From Marinifilum sp. D737 (GTDB lineage Bacteria; Bacteroidota; Bacteroidia; Bacteroidales; Marinifilaceae): 64,000 nucleotides of DNA. The notes beneath the pieces were generated by a model that saw only the letters and a program-made list of their open reading frames with translations, was not told where the DNA came from and ran no database searches. The stretch lies in NCBI RefSeq assembly GCF_026672275.1, contig NZ_JANQCD010000003.1:124001-188000 (forward strand), written 5' to 3'. Numbering within the stretch: position 1 is the first letter of the stretch; each line of letters starts with the position of its first letter. Shown here one piece after another: positions 1 to 9,847 of the stretch. The translations under genes were made by a program, and so were the position numbers.

Positions 1-1686
1 ATAATTGCTAATCGAGTCGGTACCATCTGTCGCAATAATTTGGTAATGGTGATTCTTGTTGTTCTTTTCAATTAAAAATTCACCATTGCTGTTGGTAAAT
101 CCATTGCGTTCGAAATTTTCAGGCTCACTGCTAACAGATATTTTTACATTTTCTTTGGGTGCTCCTGTTTCCCTGTCCAGAATTTTTATTAGCTCATGCT
201 TTTTTTGCTTAATACTAAGCATTGTAAGTTTGCTTATTGAAATCACTGCATGGTTGTAGATTTCATCTATAGAGCTAATCTTTTTAGATCCTGAGGAAAG
301 CAAAATGTAATTCCCAGCAGGCAGTGCAGGAACATCTACTTCGGTGGTATATTCGTAATAGTCCTTTTTTGGCTGAAGCAAATAGAATTTTGATGCACTC
401 GCTTTTGTTTTCTTCAGTACATTCAATAATAAACTATCCTTTTTATAGGTGGATTTGTTCTTGTAAAAATCGTAGGGAACAGGATAGGCTGAAAGATACA
501 AGCTATCAACACTTTTGAATTGAACTTTGGCAAGAAATGCTTTGTTAGGTATATTGTATTGCTCAGTTTGAAGGGATACAGAGGCTTGTTCAATTTTATT
601 TTTCAAAATGGTACACAGCAATCCTCCATCGGAGTTTGGGTATTGTTTCACAACCGAATTGCAAAGATCTAATGCTTTAATGCGATAGTTTTTTAAGATG
701 GGATCGTATTTGGCATTGTAAGTATTACTCTCCTTGAAATAGTAATCTGCAATTTTGTAATTGATCATGGCCGAAGCCGTATGCTTTGCAAATCGATTGG
801 AAAGTCTGTTTAGTTCCTGGATATACAGTTCTTCTTTGTTCTCGATATTTCCTTGTTCCTTGGCAAAATTTAATCGCTCCAATAGCACATCAACATAGGC
901 TGTTGTATCAGAACCCTCATGAAACAATTCAAGTTCTTGGTACAATAGTAAAGCATTTCGATTCGAGAATAAGCTATCTTTTGTGAGGAATAATTCTTTG
1001 CTAAATTCCTTTGTAGATTTAAACACCACAGGATTGTTGATGTAAAACTGTTCCTTTGGCCTGGTAAAATACCATGTGTTTTTTTGATAATACTGAATGG
1101 CTCGATGCGCAAGAAAATCGTATAAAGTAGGTCTGAATTTGTGAGAAGAGCGGCTTTCTGTTAGGATATCACGATAATCATCAATGGAGATGTTTTGAAG
1201 AATTTCTTTGTTTTTCAGGGATCGTTTGTAATGTAAAACAATTTGTTCCCCAAGAGTATTCATGTCCCATTTTTCAAAGTCCACAGCATTAACGAATCCC
1301 TTAAGTTTTGTCCTTTTGTTTATTTTGTATCGGTTCTTATCCAGGTATTGTTTAAGAAATTGTGCATAAATAGATTCCAGAAGAGCAGAAGTAGGAGCAT
1401 CACTTTCTTTCAAGTGAGCTTCCAGGTTTTGAATAACCTTCTTTTGAGCATCTTCTTCTAACAGCAGGCTAAATTTCGATTGGTAAATAAACCCCTTGAC
1501 AATTTGATCGCTTCGTTTTGATTTTTTGGCTTGCTGAAGAATTTGATTCGTAACTCGGTTTGCACTATGGAATCTTCCTTCTAACTCAAACTGTTCAAGC
1601 TCGGTCCATAATTTATCCAATTCTTTTTGTGCATGGCAGATGTTAATACCTAGAACTAACAAAATTAAGATGGCTAACTTTTTCAC
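1..1686 (-). CDS. Alpha-2-macroglobulin-like MG-domain protein, N-terminal 562 residues
   Basis: Reading the minus strand from a GTG at 1684-1686 gives an open frame of 562 codons that leaves the window without a stop. The nearest upstream ATG in another frame hits a stop after three codons, so GTG is the best start. The product opens with a Sec signal peptide (KKLAILILLVLGINICHAQ). A long helical region rich in Leu, Lys and Glu follows, then beta-strand-rich sequence with an LDRETGAPKENVKISV segment. That segment is typical of the macroglobulin (MG2-type) domains of large Bacteroidota alpha-2-macroglobulin/YfaS-like proteins, which usually run to about 1,900 residues. The thioester region, if present, lies outside the window. 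Such proteins are thought to be periplasmic or surface protease traps. The gene points away from the polysaccharide locus and is probably unrelated to it. The family call rests on general resemblance. Confidence 0.6.
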   Translation of the reverse strand, partial: MKKLAILILLVLGINICHAQKELDKLWTELEQFELEGRFHSANRVTNQILQQAKKSKRSDQIVKGFIYQSKFSLLLEEDAQKKVIQNLEAHLKESDAPTSALLESIYAQFLKQYLDKNRYKINKRTKLKGFVNAVDFEKWDMNTLGEQIVLHYKRSLKNKEILQNISIDDYRDILTESRSSHKFRPTLYDFLAHRAIQYYQKNTWYFTRPKEQFYINNPVVFKSTKEFSKELFLTKDSLFSNRNALLLYQELELFHEGSDTTAYVDVLLERLNFAKEQGNIENKEELYIQELNRLSNRFAKHTASAMINYKIADYYFKESNTYNAKYDPILKNYRIKALDLCNSVVKQYPNSDGGLLCTILKNKIEQASVSLQTEQYNIPNKAFLAKVQFKSVDSLYLSAYPVPYDFYKNKSTYKKDSLLLNVLKKTKASASKFYLLQPKKDYYEYTTEVDVPALPAGNYILLSSGSKKISSIDEIYNHAVISISKLTMLSIKQKKHELIKILDRETGAPKENVKISVSSEPENFERNGFTNSNGEFLIEKNNKNHHYQIIATDGTDSISNY

Positions 1687-2076
1687 GATTGCATGATTTT
1701 TAATGTGATATGGATTAAAAGAGTATCAATCTCATAAATTTTATGTATTTCATAAAAATACAATTATTCATAATGTTTTTATCGATAGCATGATTTTTAT
1801 TTTAAAATAGGATTTATATATAGAATAGGTCTAAACAAATGTGAACTTAATTAAGTGGGAAATAAAGCATGGAATTCTTACCATATGTCATGATTGGTTT
1901 AAGATAAGCTTCCAAAAAGAACCCAGTTTATACCATCTTGAATTCTAAGTAAACTATAGTTTCAGCATGATCAGCTTAATTTGAAGAGAATAATGTGAAG
2001 CAATTGAAGATTGTATGCTTTTAAATTTTTGTAGGAAAAAGCAAACATACCAATTGCAAGCTAAGAACTAAGCGGA
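1687..2076. promoter_or_regulatory. Divergent intergenic region
   Basis: This AT-rich spacer separates two divergently transcribed genes and must hold both promoters. A 12-bp direct repeat, GCATGATTTTTA, occurs at 1691-1702 and 1788-1799. A half-site resembling the palindromes upstream of the GH3 gene (TCTAAAC, around 1830) may serve autoregulation of the Nudix-type regulator. No small gene is evident here. Confidence 0.3.
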
Positions 2077-2781
2077 ATGGAATGTGCGATATTTAGGGGA
2101 TTTATTTCAATTGAAAGTGTTGTGTTGCGTTACGACAAAAACGAACTTCAGGTTCTTGTTGATGAAAGAGCTGTGACACAAAACAGAGGCAATTCAGAAA
2201 GAGAAAACAATGCTTTTATTGCAGCTCAAATTACTGAACAAGAAAAATCACTTCATGAAATGGTAAGTGAAAATCTCAAGGAATTAATTTCTTTTGAGAA
2301 GATATATGTGGAGCAGGTTCAAACACGGATTCAATCCCAATATCCAAAACATATAGAAATCATGTATGATAATCATTCTGAAAATGCTTCCAAACATCCC
2401 GTTGTAATTATTGGCTGCTGTGTATTGGTGGCCTCTTCGGAAAACAAAGCGGATCATGAGAAGGCAAAATGGGTTCCCGTATCTGATTCTAACGAATTTG
2501 ATACTGTTTTACATCCACTTTTACAAGAAGCGCTAACATTCCTGAATCGAAAAATTGAGCAGGATCCCATCGCATTTTATTTGTTACCTGAAAAATTTAG
2601 CCTGAATGAGTTACAGCAAGTATATGAAACGGTTACATGCAGACGCTTGGATAAGAGAAATTTCAGGAAAAAAATTGCTCAACTACAATACTTAACTCCA
2701 TTAAACGAAAAACAGAAAAACGTAAGGCATAAACCAGCAAGTTTGTACTGTTTTAATGGTAGTGCTTTTGAAAGAAATTAA
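2077..2781 (+). CDS. Nudix-related transcriptional regulator (NrtR/AraR type)
   Basis: A 234-residue protein with an N-terminal Nudix-like fold (about residues 8-150) and a C-terminal winged helix (about 165-230). The winged helix contains LPEKFSLNELQQVYE followed by LDKRNFRKKI, a signature of Bacteroidota sugar-responsive NrtR-family repressors. The Nudix box is degenerate: LHEMVSENLKELISFEKIYV lacks the GX5EX7REUXEEXGU catalytic pattern, so the domain probably senses a sugar ligand and does not hydrolyse anything. Members of this family control arabinose, xylose and other sugar genes. The next gene on the same strand is a GH3 glucosidase 165 bp downstream, with two palindromes in the gap, so local control of that gene is likely. 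The inducer cannot be read from sequence. Confidence 0.75.
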   Translation: MECAIFRGFISIESVVLRYDKNELQVLVDERAVTQNRGNSERENNAFIAAQITEQEKSLHEMVSENLKELISFEKIYVEQVQTRIQSQYPKHIEIMYDNHSENASKHPVVIIGCCVLVASSENKADHEKAKWVPVSDSNEFDTVLHPLLQEALTFLNRKIEQDPIAFYLLPEKFSLNELQQVYETVTCRRLDKRNFRKKIAQLQYLTPLNEKQKNVRHKPASLYCFNGSAFERN

Positions 2782-2863
2782 GTCTGAATTGTAGCTGTAA
2801 TTATTTTAAAGTTCTTGTTATTCAGATGAATGATCTGTTTTTTGAAATCAAATTAAGAACCTA

Positions 2864-2892
2864 GTTTAAACCTAAATGAATTTAGATTAAAC
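2864..2892. promoter_or_regulatory. Candidate operator 1 upstream of GH3
   Basis: An imperfect palindrome with arms GTTTAAACCTAAAT and ATTTAGATTAAAC (3-bp centre counted loosely) lies 55 bp before the GH3 start. It shares the GTTTA/TAAAC arms with the second palindrome at 2916-2937. The neighbouring Nudix-type regulator is the obvious candidate ligand, by position only. Confidence 0.4.
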
Positions 2893-2915
2893 CATGAATT
2901 TTGTGCCAATATCTA

Positions 2916-2937
2916 TGTTTAGATTTTGATTTAAACA
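2916..2937. promoter_or_regulatory. Candidate operator 2 upstream of GH3
   Basis: TGTTTA and TAAACA arms surround a 10-bp AT-rich centre, ending 9 bp before the GH3 start codon. Bound protein here would block initiation. Together with the palindrome at 2864-2892 it forms a two-site arrangement. Confidence 0.4.
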
Positions 2938-2946
2938 GTAGCAACA

Positions 2947-5277
2947 ATGAGAAGAAACAGAAAGAAATTACTGGCAATATATTTGGTTGGTTGTATAGGC
3001 TTTTATTCATCATGCAAGAGTAAAAATGATGGAGAAGCAAACTATCTTAATCCAGATTTACCAGTTGATATTAGGGTAGAAAATTTGCTGTCTCAAATGA
3101 CTTTGGAGGAGAAGATTGCCCAAATGTGTCAGTATGTTGGACCTGATCATATCAGAGAGGCAGAGATGGTGATGAGTGAGAAAGACTTGCACGACAATGA
3201 TGCAATGGGATATTACCCGGATTTGTCGGTAGAAGATCTGGAAGATATGACACGCAAAGGAATGGTAGGTTCGTTTTTACATGTGAAAACACCGGAAGAA
3301 GCCAATCATTTACAAAAACTGGCCAGAGAAAGCCGATTAAAAATCCCGGTATTAATAGGAATTGATGCAATTCATGGAAATGCCTTAAATGTAGGAGCAA
3401 CTGTATATCCAACGCCCATAGGAATAGCAAGTACCTGGGAACCGGCTCTTGTTGAGCGTAGTGCTCGCGAAACCGCTCTTGAAATGCGTGCCATGGGTGC
3501 ACAATGGGCATTTACTCCAAACATTGATATCGCTCGTGATGCTCGTTGGGGTAGAGTAGGTGAAACATTTGGAGAAGATCCACATTTGGTTTCAGAGATG
3601 GGAGTAGCCATGATTCAAGGAATGCAAGGAGATAATTTCACCGGAGAAGATAAGGTAATTGCCTGCGCCAAACATTTAATTGCTGGCAGCGAACCGGTAA
3701 ACGGACTCAATGCTGCTCCTATGGATGTTTCGGAACGAACACTACGAGAAGTTTTTCTCCCTCCTTATCAGGCGGCAATTGATGCCAATGTATTCTCTAT
3801 GATGGCAGCGCATAATGAACTCAACGGTGTGCCTTGTCATTCCAATCATTATATTATGACTGAATTAATGCGCAATGAAATGGGCTTCGATGGTTTCTTT
3901 GTCAGCGACTGGATGGATATTGAGCGATTGGTGGATCTGCATTTTGTAGCCGAAACTGAAAAGGAAGCCTGTTATTTATCGGTGGATGCTGGAATGGATA
4001 TGCACATGCATGGGCCAAGATTTCACGAGCCTGTAAAGGAATTGGTTGAAGAGGGCCGACTAAGCGAAGAAAGAATTAACCAATCGGTGCGTAAAATTCT
4101 TGAGGCAAAGTTTCGTTTAGGCTTGTTCGAAAATCCTTTTACCGATTTGGAAATGGCCAAGAAGCAGATATTTGCCAAAGAACACCAGCAAACCGCTCTT
4201 GATATGGCACGAAAATCAATTGTCTTATTAAAGAATGAAGAGATATTGCCTATCAATACAACAAAATATCGAAGAATTCTGGTCACAGGACCCAATGCAA
4301 ATAATCAAACGATTATGGGAGATTGGTCGGCAAAACAACCTGATGAAAATGTGCTTACCATATTTGAAGGTTTGAAACAGGAAGCGCCGGCAAACTGTAA
4401 ATTAAGTTTTTACAATTGTGGCGAGACTTTATTGTCAATTGAAGATTCAAAAATTGTAAAGGCCGCATCACTCGCCAAAAATCATGATCTAACCATCGTA
4501 GTTGTTGGTGAAAATTCCATGCGTTACAAATGGGATGATAAAACCTGTGGAGAAAATACAGATCGTTCAAACATTCAGTTGCCAGGAAAACAACAAGAAT
4601 TAGTAGAGGCTCTGCACAAAAGTGGAAAGCCTGTTGTTGTGGTATTGGTAAACGGGAGACCTTTGGGAGTGGAATGGATTGCCAATAATGTTTCTGCATT
4701 ACTGGAAGCATGGGAACCCGGAAGTTTTGGAGGTCAGGCAGTGGCCGAAATTTTGTTTGGGAAGCTTAATCCAAGTGCAAAACTTCCTATTTCAATTCCA
4801 CGAAATGCAGGGCAAATTCAAACCGTATATAACCACAAACCATCTCAGTATTTTCACAAATACAAAGCCGATGAAAGTAGTGCCTTATTTCCATTCGGAT
4901 ATGGTTTAAGCTACACCAATTTTGAATACAGCAATATAAAACTGAGCAAACAAAGAGTTAAAAAGAATGAAACAGTTCAGCTTTCAGTGCAGCTTACCAA
5001 TGTGGGGAATCGAAGAGGTGATGAAATTGTACAGCTTTATATTCGTGATGAGTATAGCTCGGTAACCCGACCAGTAAAGGAATTGAAGGCTTTCAAAAAA
5101 ATAGATCTTGCACCTAATGAAAGTTCAGTTCTGGAATTCCGGATATCGCCTAAGATGCTTGAATTCTATGATATTAATATGAATAAGAAGGTAGAAGCAG
5201 GCAAATTCATAGTAATGATTGGTGGATCATCGCTTGATGAGGATCTTCACAAGCTGACCTTTGAAGTGATTGAATAG
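2947..5277 (+). CDS. bglX: GH3 beta-glucosidase, lipoprotein
   Basis: A 776-residue glycoside hydrolase family 3 enzyme, expected to release terminal beta-linked glucose from cello-oligosaccharides at the outer membrane or in the periplasm. The signal peptide ends in a lipobox-like YSSC with Cys23. The (beta/alpha)8 domain shows KHLIAGSEP and the nucleophile motif GFFVSDWMD with Asp321. The alpha/beta sandwich domain follows (about 410-620), and the C-terminal fibronectin-III-like domain (about 680-770) carries VQLYIRDEYSSVTRPVKEL. Length matches BglX-type enzymes, which have this three-domain layout. It is transcribed after a Nudix-type regulator and ends against a shared terminator facing HTCS 1. 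GH3 also includes xylosidases, so glucosidase activity is the most likely but not the only reading. The gene symbol marks similarity to BglX, not proven orthology. Confidence 0.88.
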   Translation: MRRNRKKLLAIYLVGCIGFYSSCKSKNDGEANYLNPDLPVDIRVENLLSQMTLEEKIAQMCQYVGPDHIREAEMVMSEKDLHDNDAMGYYPDLSVEDLEDMTRKGMVGSFLHVKTPEEANHLQKLARESRLKIPVLIGIDAIHGNALNVGATVYPTPIGIASTWEPALVERSARETALEMRAMGAQWAFTPNIDIARDARWGRVGETFGEDPHLVSEMGVAMIQGMQGDNFTGEDKVIACAKHLIAGSEPVNGLNAAPMDVSERTLREVFLPPYQAAIDANVFSMMAAHNELNGVPCHSNHYIMTELMRNEMGFDGFFVSDWMDIERLVDLHFVAETEKEACYLSVDAGMDMHMHGPRFHEPVKELVEEGRLSEERINQSVRKILEAKFRLGLFENPFTDLEMAKKQIFAKEHQQTALDMARKSIVLLKNEEILPINTTKYRRILVTGPNANNQTIMGDWSAKQPDENVLTIFEGLKQEAPANCKLSFYNCGETLLSIEDSKIVKAASLAKNHDLTIVVVGENSMRYKWDDKTCGENTDRSNIQLPGKQQELVEALHKSGKPVVVVLVNGRPLGVEWIANNVSALLEAWEPGSFGGQAVAEILFGKLNPSAKLPISIPRNAGQIQTVYNHKPSQYFHKYKADESSALFPFGYGLSYTNFEYSNIKLSKQRVKKNETVQLSVQLTNVGNRRGDEIVQLYIRDEYSSVTRPVKELKAFKKIDLAPNESSVLEFRISPKMLEFYDINMNKKVEAGKFIVMIGGSSLDEDLHKLTFEVIE

Positions 5278-5290
5278 AAATTATAAGAAT

Positions 5291-5327
5291 AAAAAAGAGC
5301 AATAAATATCATTTATTGCTCTTTTTT
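5291..5327. terminator. Bidirectional terminator between convergent genes
   Basis: A perfect 17-bp inverted repeat (AAAAAAGAGCAATAAAT and its complement) with a 3-base loop has A-runs on one side and T-runs on the other, so it can end transcripts from both the GH3 gene and HTCS 1. Confidence 0.85.
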
Positions 5328-5357
5328 TGCTGCCTGCAACAGCTCATATCATATGTT

Positions 5358-8300
5358 TTAGGAGCCATACTTACTTGGACTCACACCATAAAACTTTTTG
5401 AATGAAGTACTGAAATACTTAGGGTCGGAAAAGCCTGTGCTGTAAGCGATTTCACTAATGCTATATTTTCCTGTTTTTATAAGTTCAGCTGATTTTTTTA
5501 ATCTGATAATTTTCACAAAATCCTGAGGAGACTGATCCGTCAATGCTTTTAGCTTTCTGTACAATACTGGTCTGCTCATAAAGAGTTTTTTACTGAACTC
5601 TTCAACCGAGAAATCGGTATTATCAAGATTTTCGTTTACAATATCCATACATTTCTGAATAAATTCCTGGTCGAGTTCATTTTTGTAATTGATTTGCTCT
5701 GTAGTGTCTTCCTGTTTCAAGAATTTCTCTTTCAGAACCTTATGAGAATTCAAAAGATTAGAGATTTTCGATTTTAAAATTCTCAAATCAAAAGGTTTCT
5801 CAATATACCCATCGGCACCTAATTCATAGCCTTCAATTTTGTAATCGGAAGAGGTTAGGGCTGTTACCAGTATAATTGGAATATGACAGGTTTCGATATT
5901 CTTTTTTAAATGATTACAGAATACTCTTCCATCCATTTCGGGCATCATAATATCCGATACAATAATATCAGGTTCTTCTTCTTTGATCAGTTCAAGAGCT
6001 TCTTTACCATTGGAAGCCTGCATAATTTGATACGAAGAGCTTAGTTCTTTTCCAAGAAAGGTATTCAGTTCTTTACTATCTTCTACAATTAAGAGTTTTG
6101 GAAGATTCGTATCTGGTTTTGGTAATTTATCTGCTTTGTTCTCTTTTACTTCAGGCTTAATGGAAGTTCTAAATACGGGAATGTATTTTTCGTCAGTTTG
6201 TTGGTCGATAAAATCGTTGACATTGAAATGCTTATTGCCCATTTTGAACTTGATAAAGAAGCTGGTGCCGGCTTTAGGTTTACTGGTAAAACTAATGGTG
6301 CCTGAATGAGCATTTACCAGTTGTTTCACAAGTAGCAAGCCTACGCCACTGCCGGTTTCCTCCGAGTTAATGGCATTTGTAGCACGGTAATATCTTTTAA
6401 AGATGTTTTCCTGTTGATTTTCAGGAATTCCTATCCCACTATCCTCAACTTTTATCAAACATTGATTACGCAGTAACTCAATGCATATGCTTATTTTTCC
6501 TTCCTCAGGAGTATATTTAATTGCATTGGAAATCAGGTTGTAAAAAATCTTGTCAAATTTTAAGTGGTCATACCATAATTCAATTACTTCCTGGCTTGAT
6601 AGCAATTGAAAATGCAACCTTTTCTTTTCGAGCAGGGGTTGGAATGAACTGGATACTTCGGTCAGGTGTTCTACCAAATTGTGTCTGCCAACCTGCAGTT
6701 GCATCTTTTTCATTTCGGCCTTTTGAAAATCCAGGAGCTGAGTGAAATAGGTTGTGAGTTTATCTACATTTTTAAGAGCCATATGAAGCAATTCCGAATC
6801 TTGCTTAGGCAAATTTTCTCTTGACGAAAGGCTGGTTAAGGGCGATTTTATTAGAGTTAGTGGTGTTTTTAAGTCATGTGCTACATTAATGAAAAACTGA
6901 ATTTTCTCATTGGAGTTCTTTTCTTGAATTCGGATTCGGATAAATTTGAAAATAAAACTAGCAATTCCTAAGAAAAGAATAAGGTAAATAGCATAAGCCC
7001 AGTAAGTTTGCCAGAAAGGAGGTTGTACCTTAATGGTAATTTCTCTTTGTTTTCCATTCCAATCATCTTGCAGGTTACTGGCTCTTACTTTAAATGTATA
7101 GGTTCCGGGATGAATGTTAGTATAGTTGGCTATGGAAGCAGAAGATGAAGGAGTCCATTCATCTTCGAATCCCTCTAATTTCCAAGAGTAACGATTCTTT
7201 ACAGGATTAGTGTAGTTAATTCCTACAAAATCAAAAGAAAAGGAGTTTTGGTGGTAATCCAGCACAATTTCCCGGGTTAGGTCGATATGTTTTGAAAGTG
7301 GTGTATTAGGATTACCTATTGGATATGATTTATTGGATATTTTAAAATCCGTAAAAAATATCTTGGGCGCTATTAGTATTTTCTGAATCTGAAGAGGATC
7401 GAAGGATACAAAACCGCTTTCGCCTCCAAATATCATTTTACCCTGTGAGGTGATGCAAGAAGCTCCAATACTGAATTCTTTAATGGATAAACCATCCGAA
7501 ATATCGTAATTAACAAACTTCCTGCCAGGAGGATTAAAAAGAGACAAGCCATTTGTCGTACTCAACCAAATTTGCTCCTTTTTGTCGGGAAGGATGCCAT
7601 AAATTGTGTTAGAAGGTAAACCATCTTTCTTCGTAAAATGACTGAATTTCTCTGTTTTAGGATTGAAAATATTTAATCCACCTCCTTCTGTTCCAATATA
7701 TACCTTGCCATTTTTATCTTCATAAAAACAAAAACAGGCACTACTGCTAATTGCATCAGGATTATTTTTGTCTGGCACAAAAAGTTTGAATTCCCCATTG
7801 CTTTTATTAAAAAGGTAGAATCCCTCACGACAACCAATATATAGGAAGTTGGAACTTCCTTCATATATATTCTGAACACTATAAATTGGATAAGAAATTA
7901 TCTTTTTCGTAGTTGGATTGTATTTTAACAACTTTCCCCTGATTGAGCCAATCCATATATTCCCATCTCTGTCTTTTAAAATTTCATATACGTAAATGCT
8001 TCCTTCATTTTCTTCCAGCACATGTTTAGGAAATGCTGGCTGAATTTTGCCTGTCGATAAATTTAATTGATCTATTCCGCCACCATAACTGCCAATCCAT
8101 ATTTCGTTATTGCTCACCTGTTCAAGGCTAAGGATTGTATTGCTGCCTATTTGTTTCTTCTGATTTGTCCTGTTGTAAAAGTGTTGCCATTGATTGGTAG
8201 AAGGATTTAATTTGCTGATGCCTTTTTTGGTTCCAAACCACATGTTGCCAAATGAATCTTCAAGAACGGCCCTGCCTGTATTGTTGGCTAGAGAATTTTT

Positions 8301-9362
8301 CTTGTTTACAATGTGTTGTATTGGTTTAAAGGGTAGAAAGTTAGGGTCGTAAATGTTAACGCCTCCTCCGTAAGTAGCAATCCAAAAACGATTTTCGTCG
8401 TCACGCAGCAAATCATATACACCATTACTACTTAAAGAATTAGGTTTATCTTCGTTGTGATTAAAATTTCTCACAATTTCCAAAGATTCGTTGATTATAT
8501 AGGCTCCAAGACCATCAACACCTACAAGATAGTATCCTGAATGAATAGGAATAATTTTTTTAATCCATATTCCATCTGCAATTTCACTGCTAAGACTATT
8601 GCATTTTATAATTTCTTTTTTGGCTAAGTCCCAAATAAAAACTCCATTGTCGATTGTACAGATCCATATTCGGTTTACTGCATCACGAAACAGGTAATTG
8701 CAATACGAATTTGACAATTGGTATTTGTTGGTTTTTAGTTCATTTAGCGGGCTTATTCTATAATTTTTAGCATCTATTTTAAATATCCCATTGCTTGTTC
8801 CAATAATAAAATGCTGTTGATCGAATGGCAGAATAGACAAAACTGGAGTGTTGATCTCTTTAATTTTAATCAAAGAATCTTCTTTTGATTTAAAAATGTA
8901 GGCTGAGTTATCAGCACCTATTAGGAGATTACCCTCACTATCTTCAGTCAATACATTGATACGCAAAGAAGCCAATTCTTTTGCGTTTGTGCCTTCTACC
9001 CTGAAATAAGTATCCTTTTCGGCATCATAGGAAAAAAGTCCATTTAGTGTTCCTACCCAAAGTTTGTCATTTTGATCCACTAATAAGGTTTTGGCAACAT
9101 TTGTCTCCGAATTTAACTCATCTTCAGACATCAGTTTGTAATGTTTAAACTCATATCCATCGTATCGGTTAACCCCATTTCGTGTGCCGAACCAAAGAAG
9201 TCCTTTAGAATCTTCGGCAATAGAGTATACAATATTGTTGCTCAGTCCTTTGTGTATGGTAAGGTGCCTCAGGTCGATTCCTTTAACCGAAAAGCAAACT
9301 GAGATTAAAATTGAAGTAAGTAGTAAGTAAAATTTCTGCATCATATTGGCTAAAATATTCAT
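5358..9362 (-). CDS. Hybrid two-component system sensor-regulator (HTCS 1)
   Basis: A single-chain sensor, kinase and transcription factor of about 1,334 residues that would sense periplasmic oligosaccharide and activate the divergent susC operon. In order: signal peptide, fourteen-bladed Reg_prop beta-propeller (repeats of the LWFGT.NG.NRYDG kind, about 30-690), Y_Y_Y domain (YSWKLEGFEDEW), one membrane helix (WAYAIYLILFLGIASFIF), HisKA with His829 in INVAHDLKTPLTL, HATPase_c with NLISNAIKYTPEEG and GSGVGLLLVK, receiver domain with Asp1137 in IIVSDIMMPEMDG, and a C-terminal AraC-type HTH. The frame remains open upstream to 9464, but those 34 residues contain no signal and interrupt the expected N-terminus. 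The start at 9362 (MNILANMMQKF) puts a hydrophobic signal sequence close to the N-terminus; 9341 is a fair alternative. All phosphorelay residues are present. Confidence 0.93.
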   Translation of the reverse strand: MNILANMMQKFYLLLTSILISVCFSVKGIDLRHLTIHKGLSNNIVYSIAEDSKGLLWFGTRNGVNRYDGYEFKHYKLMSEDELNSETNVAKTLLVDQNDKLWVGTLNGLFSYDAEKDTYFRVEGTNAKELASLRINVLTEDSEGNLLIGADNSAYIFKSKEDSLIKIKEINTPVLSILPFDQQHFIIGTSNGIFKIDAKNYRISPLNELKTNKYQLSNSYCNYLFRDAVNRIWICTIDNGVFIWDLAKKEIIKCNSLSSEIADGIWIKKIIPIHSGYYLVGVDGLGAYIINESLEIVRNFNHNEDKPNSLSSNGVYDLLRDDENRFWIATYGGGVNIYDPNFLPFKPIQHIVNKKNSLANNTGRAVLEDSFGNMWFGTKKGISKLNPSTNQWQHFYNRTNQKKQIGSNTILSLEQVSNNEIWIGSYGGGIDQLNLSTGKIQPAFPKHVLEENEGSIYVYEILKDRDGNIWIGSIRGKLLKYNPTTKKIISYPIYSVQNIYEGSSNFLYIGCREGFYLFNKSNGEFKLFVPDKNNPDAISSSACFCFYEDKNGKVYIGTEGGGLNIFNPKTEKFSHFTKKDGLPSNTIYGILPDKKEQIWLSTTNGLSLFNPPGRKFVNYDISDGLSIKEFSIGASCITSQGKMIFGGESGFVSFDPLQIQKILIAPKIFFTDFKISNKSYPIGNPNTPLSKHIDLTREIVLDYHQNSFSFDFVGINYTNPVKNRYSWKLEGFEDEWTPSSSASIANYTNIHPGTYTFKVRASNLQDDWNGKQREITIKVQPPFWQTYWAYAIYLILFLGIASFIFKFIRIRIQEKNSNEKIQFFINVAHDLKTPLTLIKSPLTSLSSRENLPKQDSELLHMALKNVDKLTTYFTQLLDFQKAEMKKMQLQVGRHNLVEHLTEVSSSFQPLLEKKRLHFQLLSSQEVIELWYDHLKFDKIFYNLISNAIKYTPEEGKISICIELLRNQCLIKVEDSGIGIPENQQENIFKRYYRATNAINSEETGSGVGLLLVKQLVNAHSGTISFTSKPKAGTSFFIKFKMGNKHFNVNDFIDQQTDEKYIPVFRTSIKPEVKENKADKLPKPDTNLPKLLIVEDSKELNTFLGKELSSSYQIMQASNGKEALELIKEEEPDIIVSDIMMPEMDGRVFCNHLKKNIETCHIPIILVTALTSSDYKIEGYELGADGYIEKPFDLRILKSKISNLLNSHKVLKEKFLKQEDTTEQINYKNELDQEFIQKCMDIVNENLDNTDFSVEEFSKKLFMSRPVLYRKLKALTDQSPQDFVKIIRLKKSAELIKTGKYSISEIAYSTGFSDPKYFSTSFKKFYGVSPSKYGS

Positions 9363-9847
9363 CTCAATCAATAAAATTGACTGGTGATCAAACTTGTAAC
9401 AAATATACGGATTGAAGCTTAAACTCGCAGAGAAACAGCGCGAAAAGAACGGAAAACACACCATTGAAGAACGATAGTTAAACCCTGGTATGTGACAACA
9501 GAAAGTATTTTCGTTTCTTTGTTGCAGAAAGAAATGTTAACGCTGTTAAGAAAGGATTTTAGTATTATTCTTTAATCTGGAAACCATGGTGTTTATTGCA
9601 TTACAGAGCCCTTTGTTATTTTATGGCAAAGGTTAGGACATGTAGTTTGCAATTTAAGTTTAAGAAGAAGGTGTGAATGTTGAGTGATTATCTTCTTTAG
9701 GCTCAGAAAAACAGGTTGTTACCATTGGAGGTTTGCTTCGGAATAAGATGGAGAGAACGGTAATTTAAGCTTTTAGAACTATGAATGAACCCGTTTCGAT
9801 TGTGGGATAGCGAATTTAGCAACTGTTAACATTAAATCTAAATTTCA
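9363..9847. promoter_or_regulatory. Divergent promoter region of HTCS 1 and susC
   Basis: This non-coding stretch holds the promoters for the sensor (minus) and the SusC operon (plus). A short inverted repeat TTTCTTT (9514-9520) and AAAGAAA (9528-9534) is the clearest dyad and could be a binding site for the AraC-type domain of HTCS 1, but nothing proves it. No RNA gene or small gene is evident. Confidence 0.35.

Noticed and set aside
56-1461. Plus-strand frames of 60-72 codons
   Set aside because: They lie inside the long minus-strand macroglobulin-like frame, which has a signal peptide and continuous protein-like sequence.
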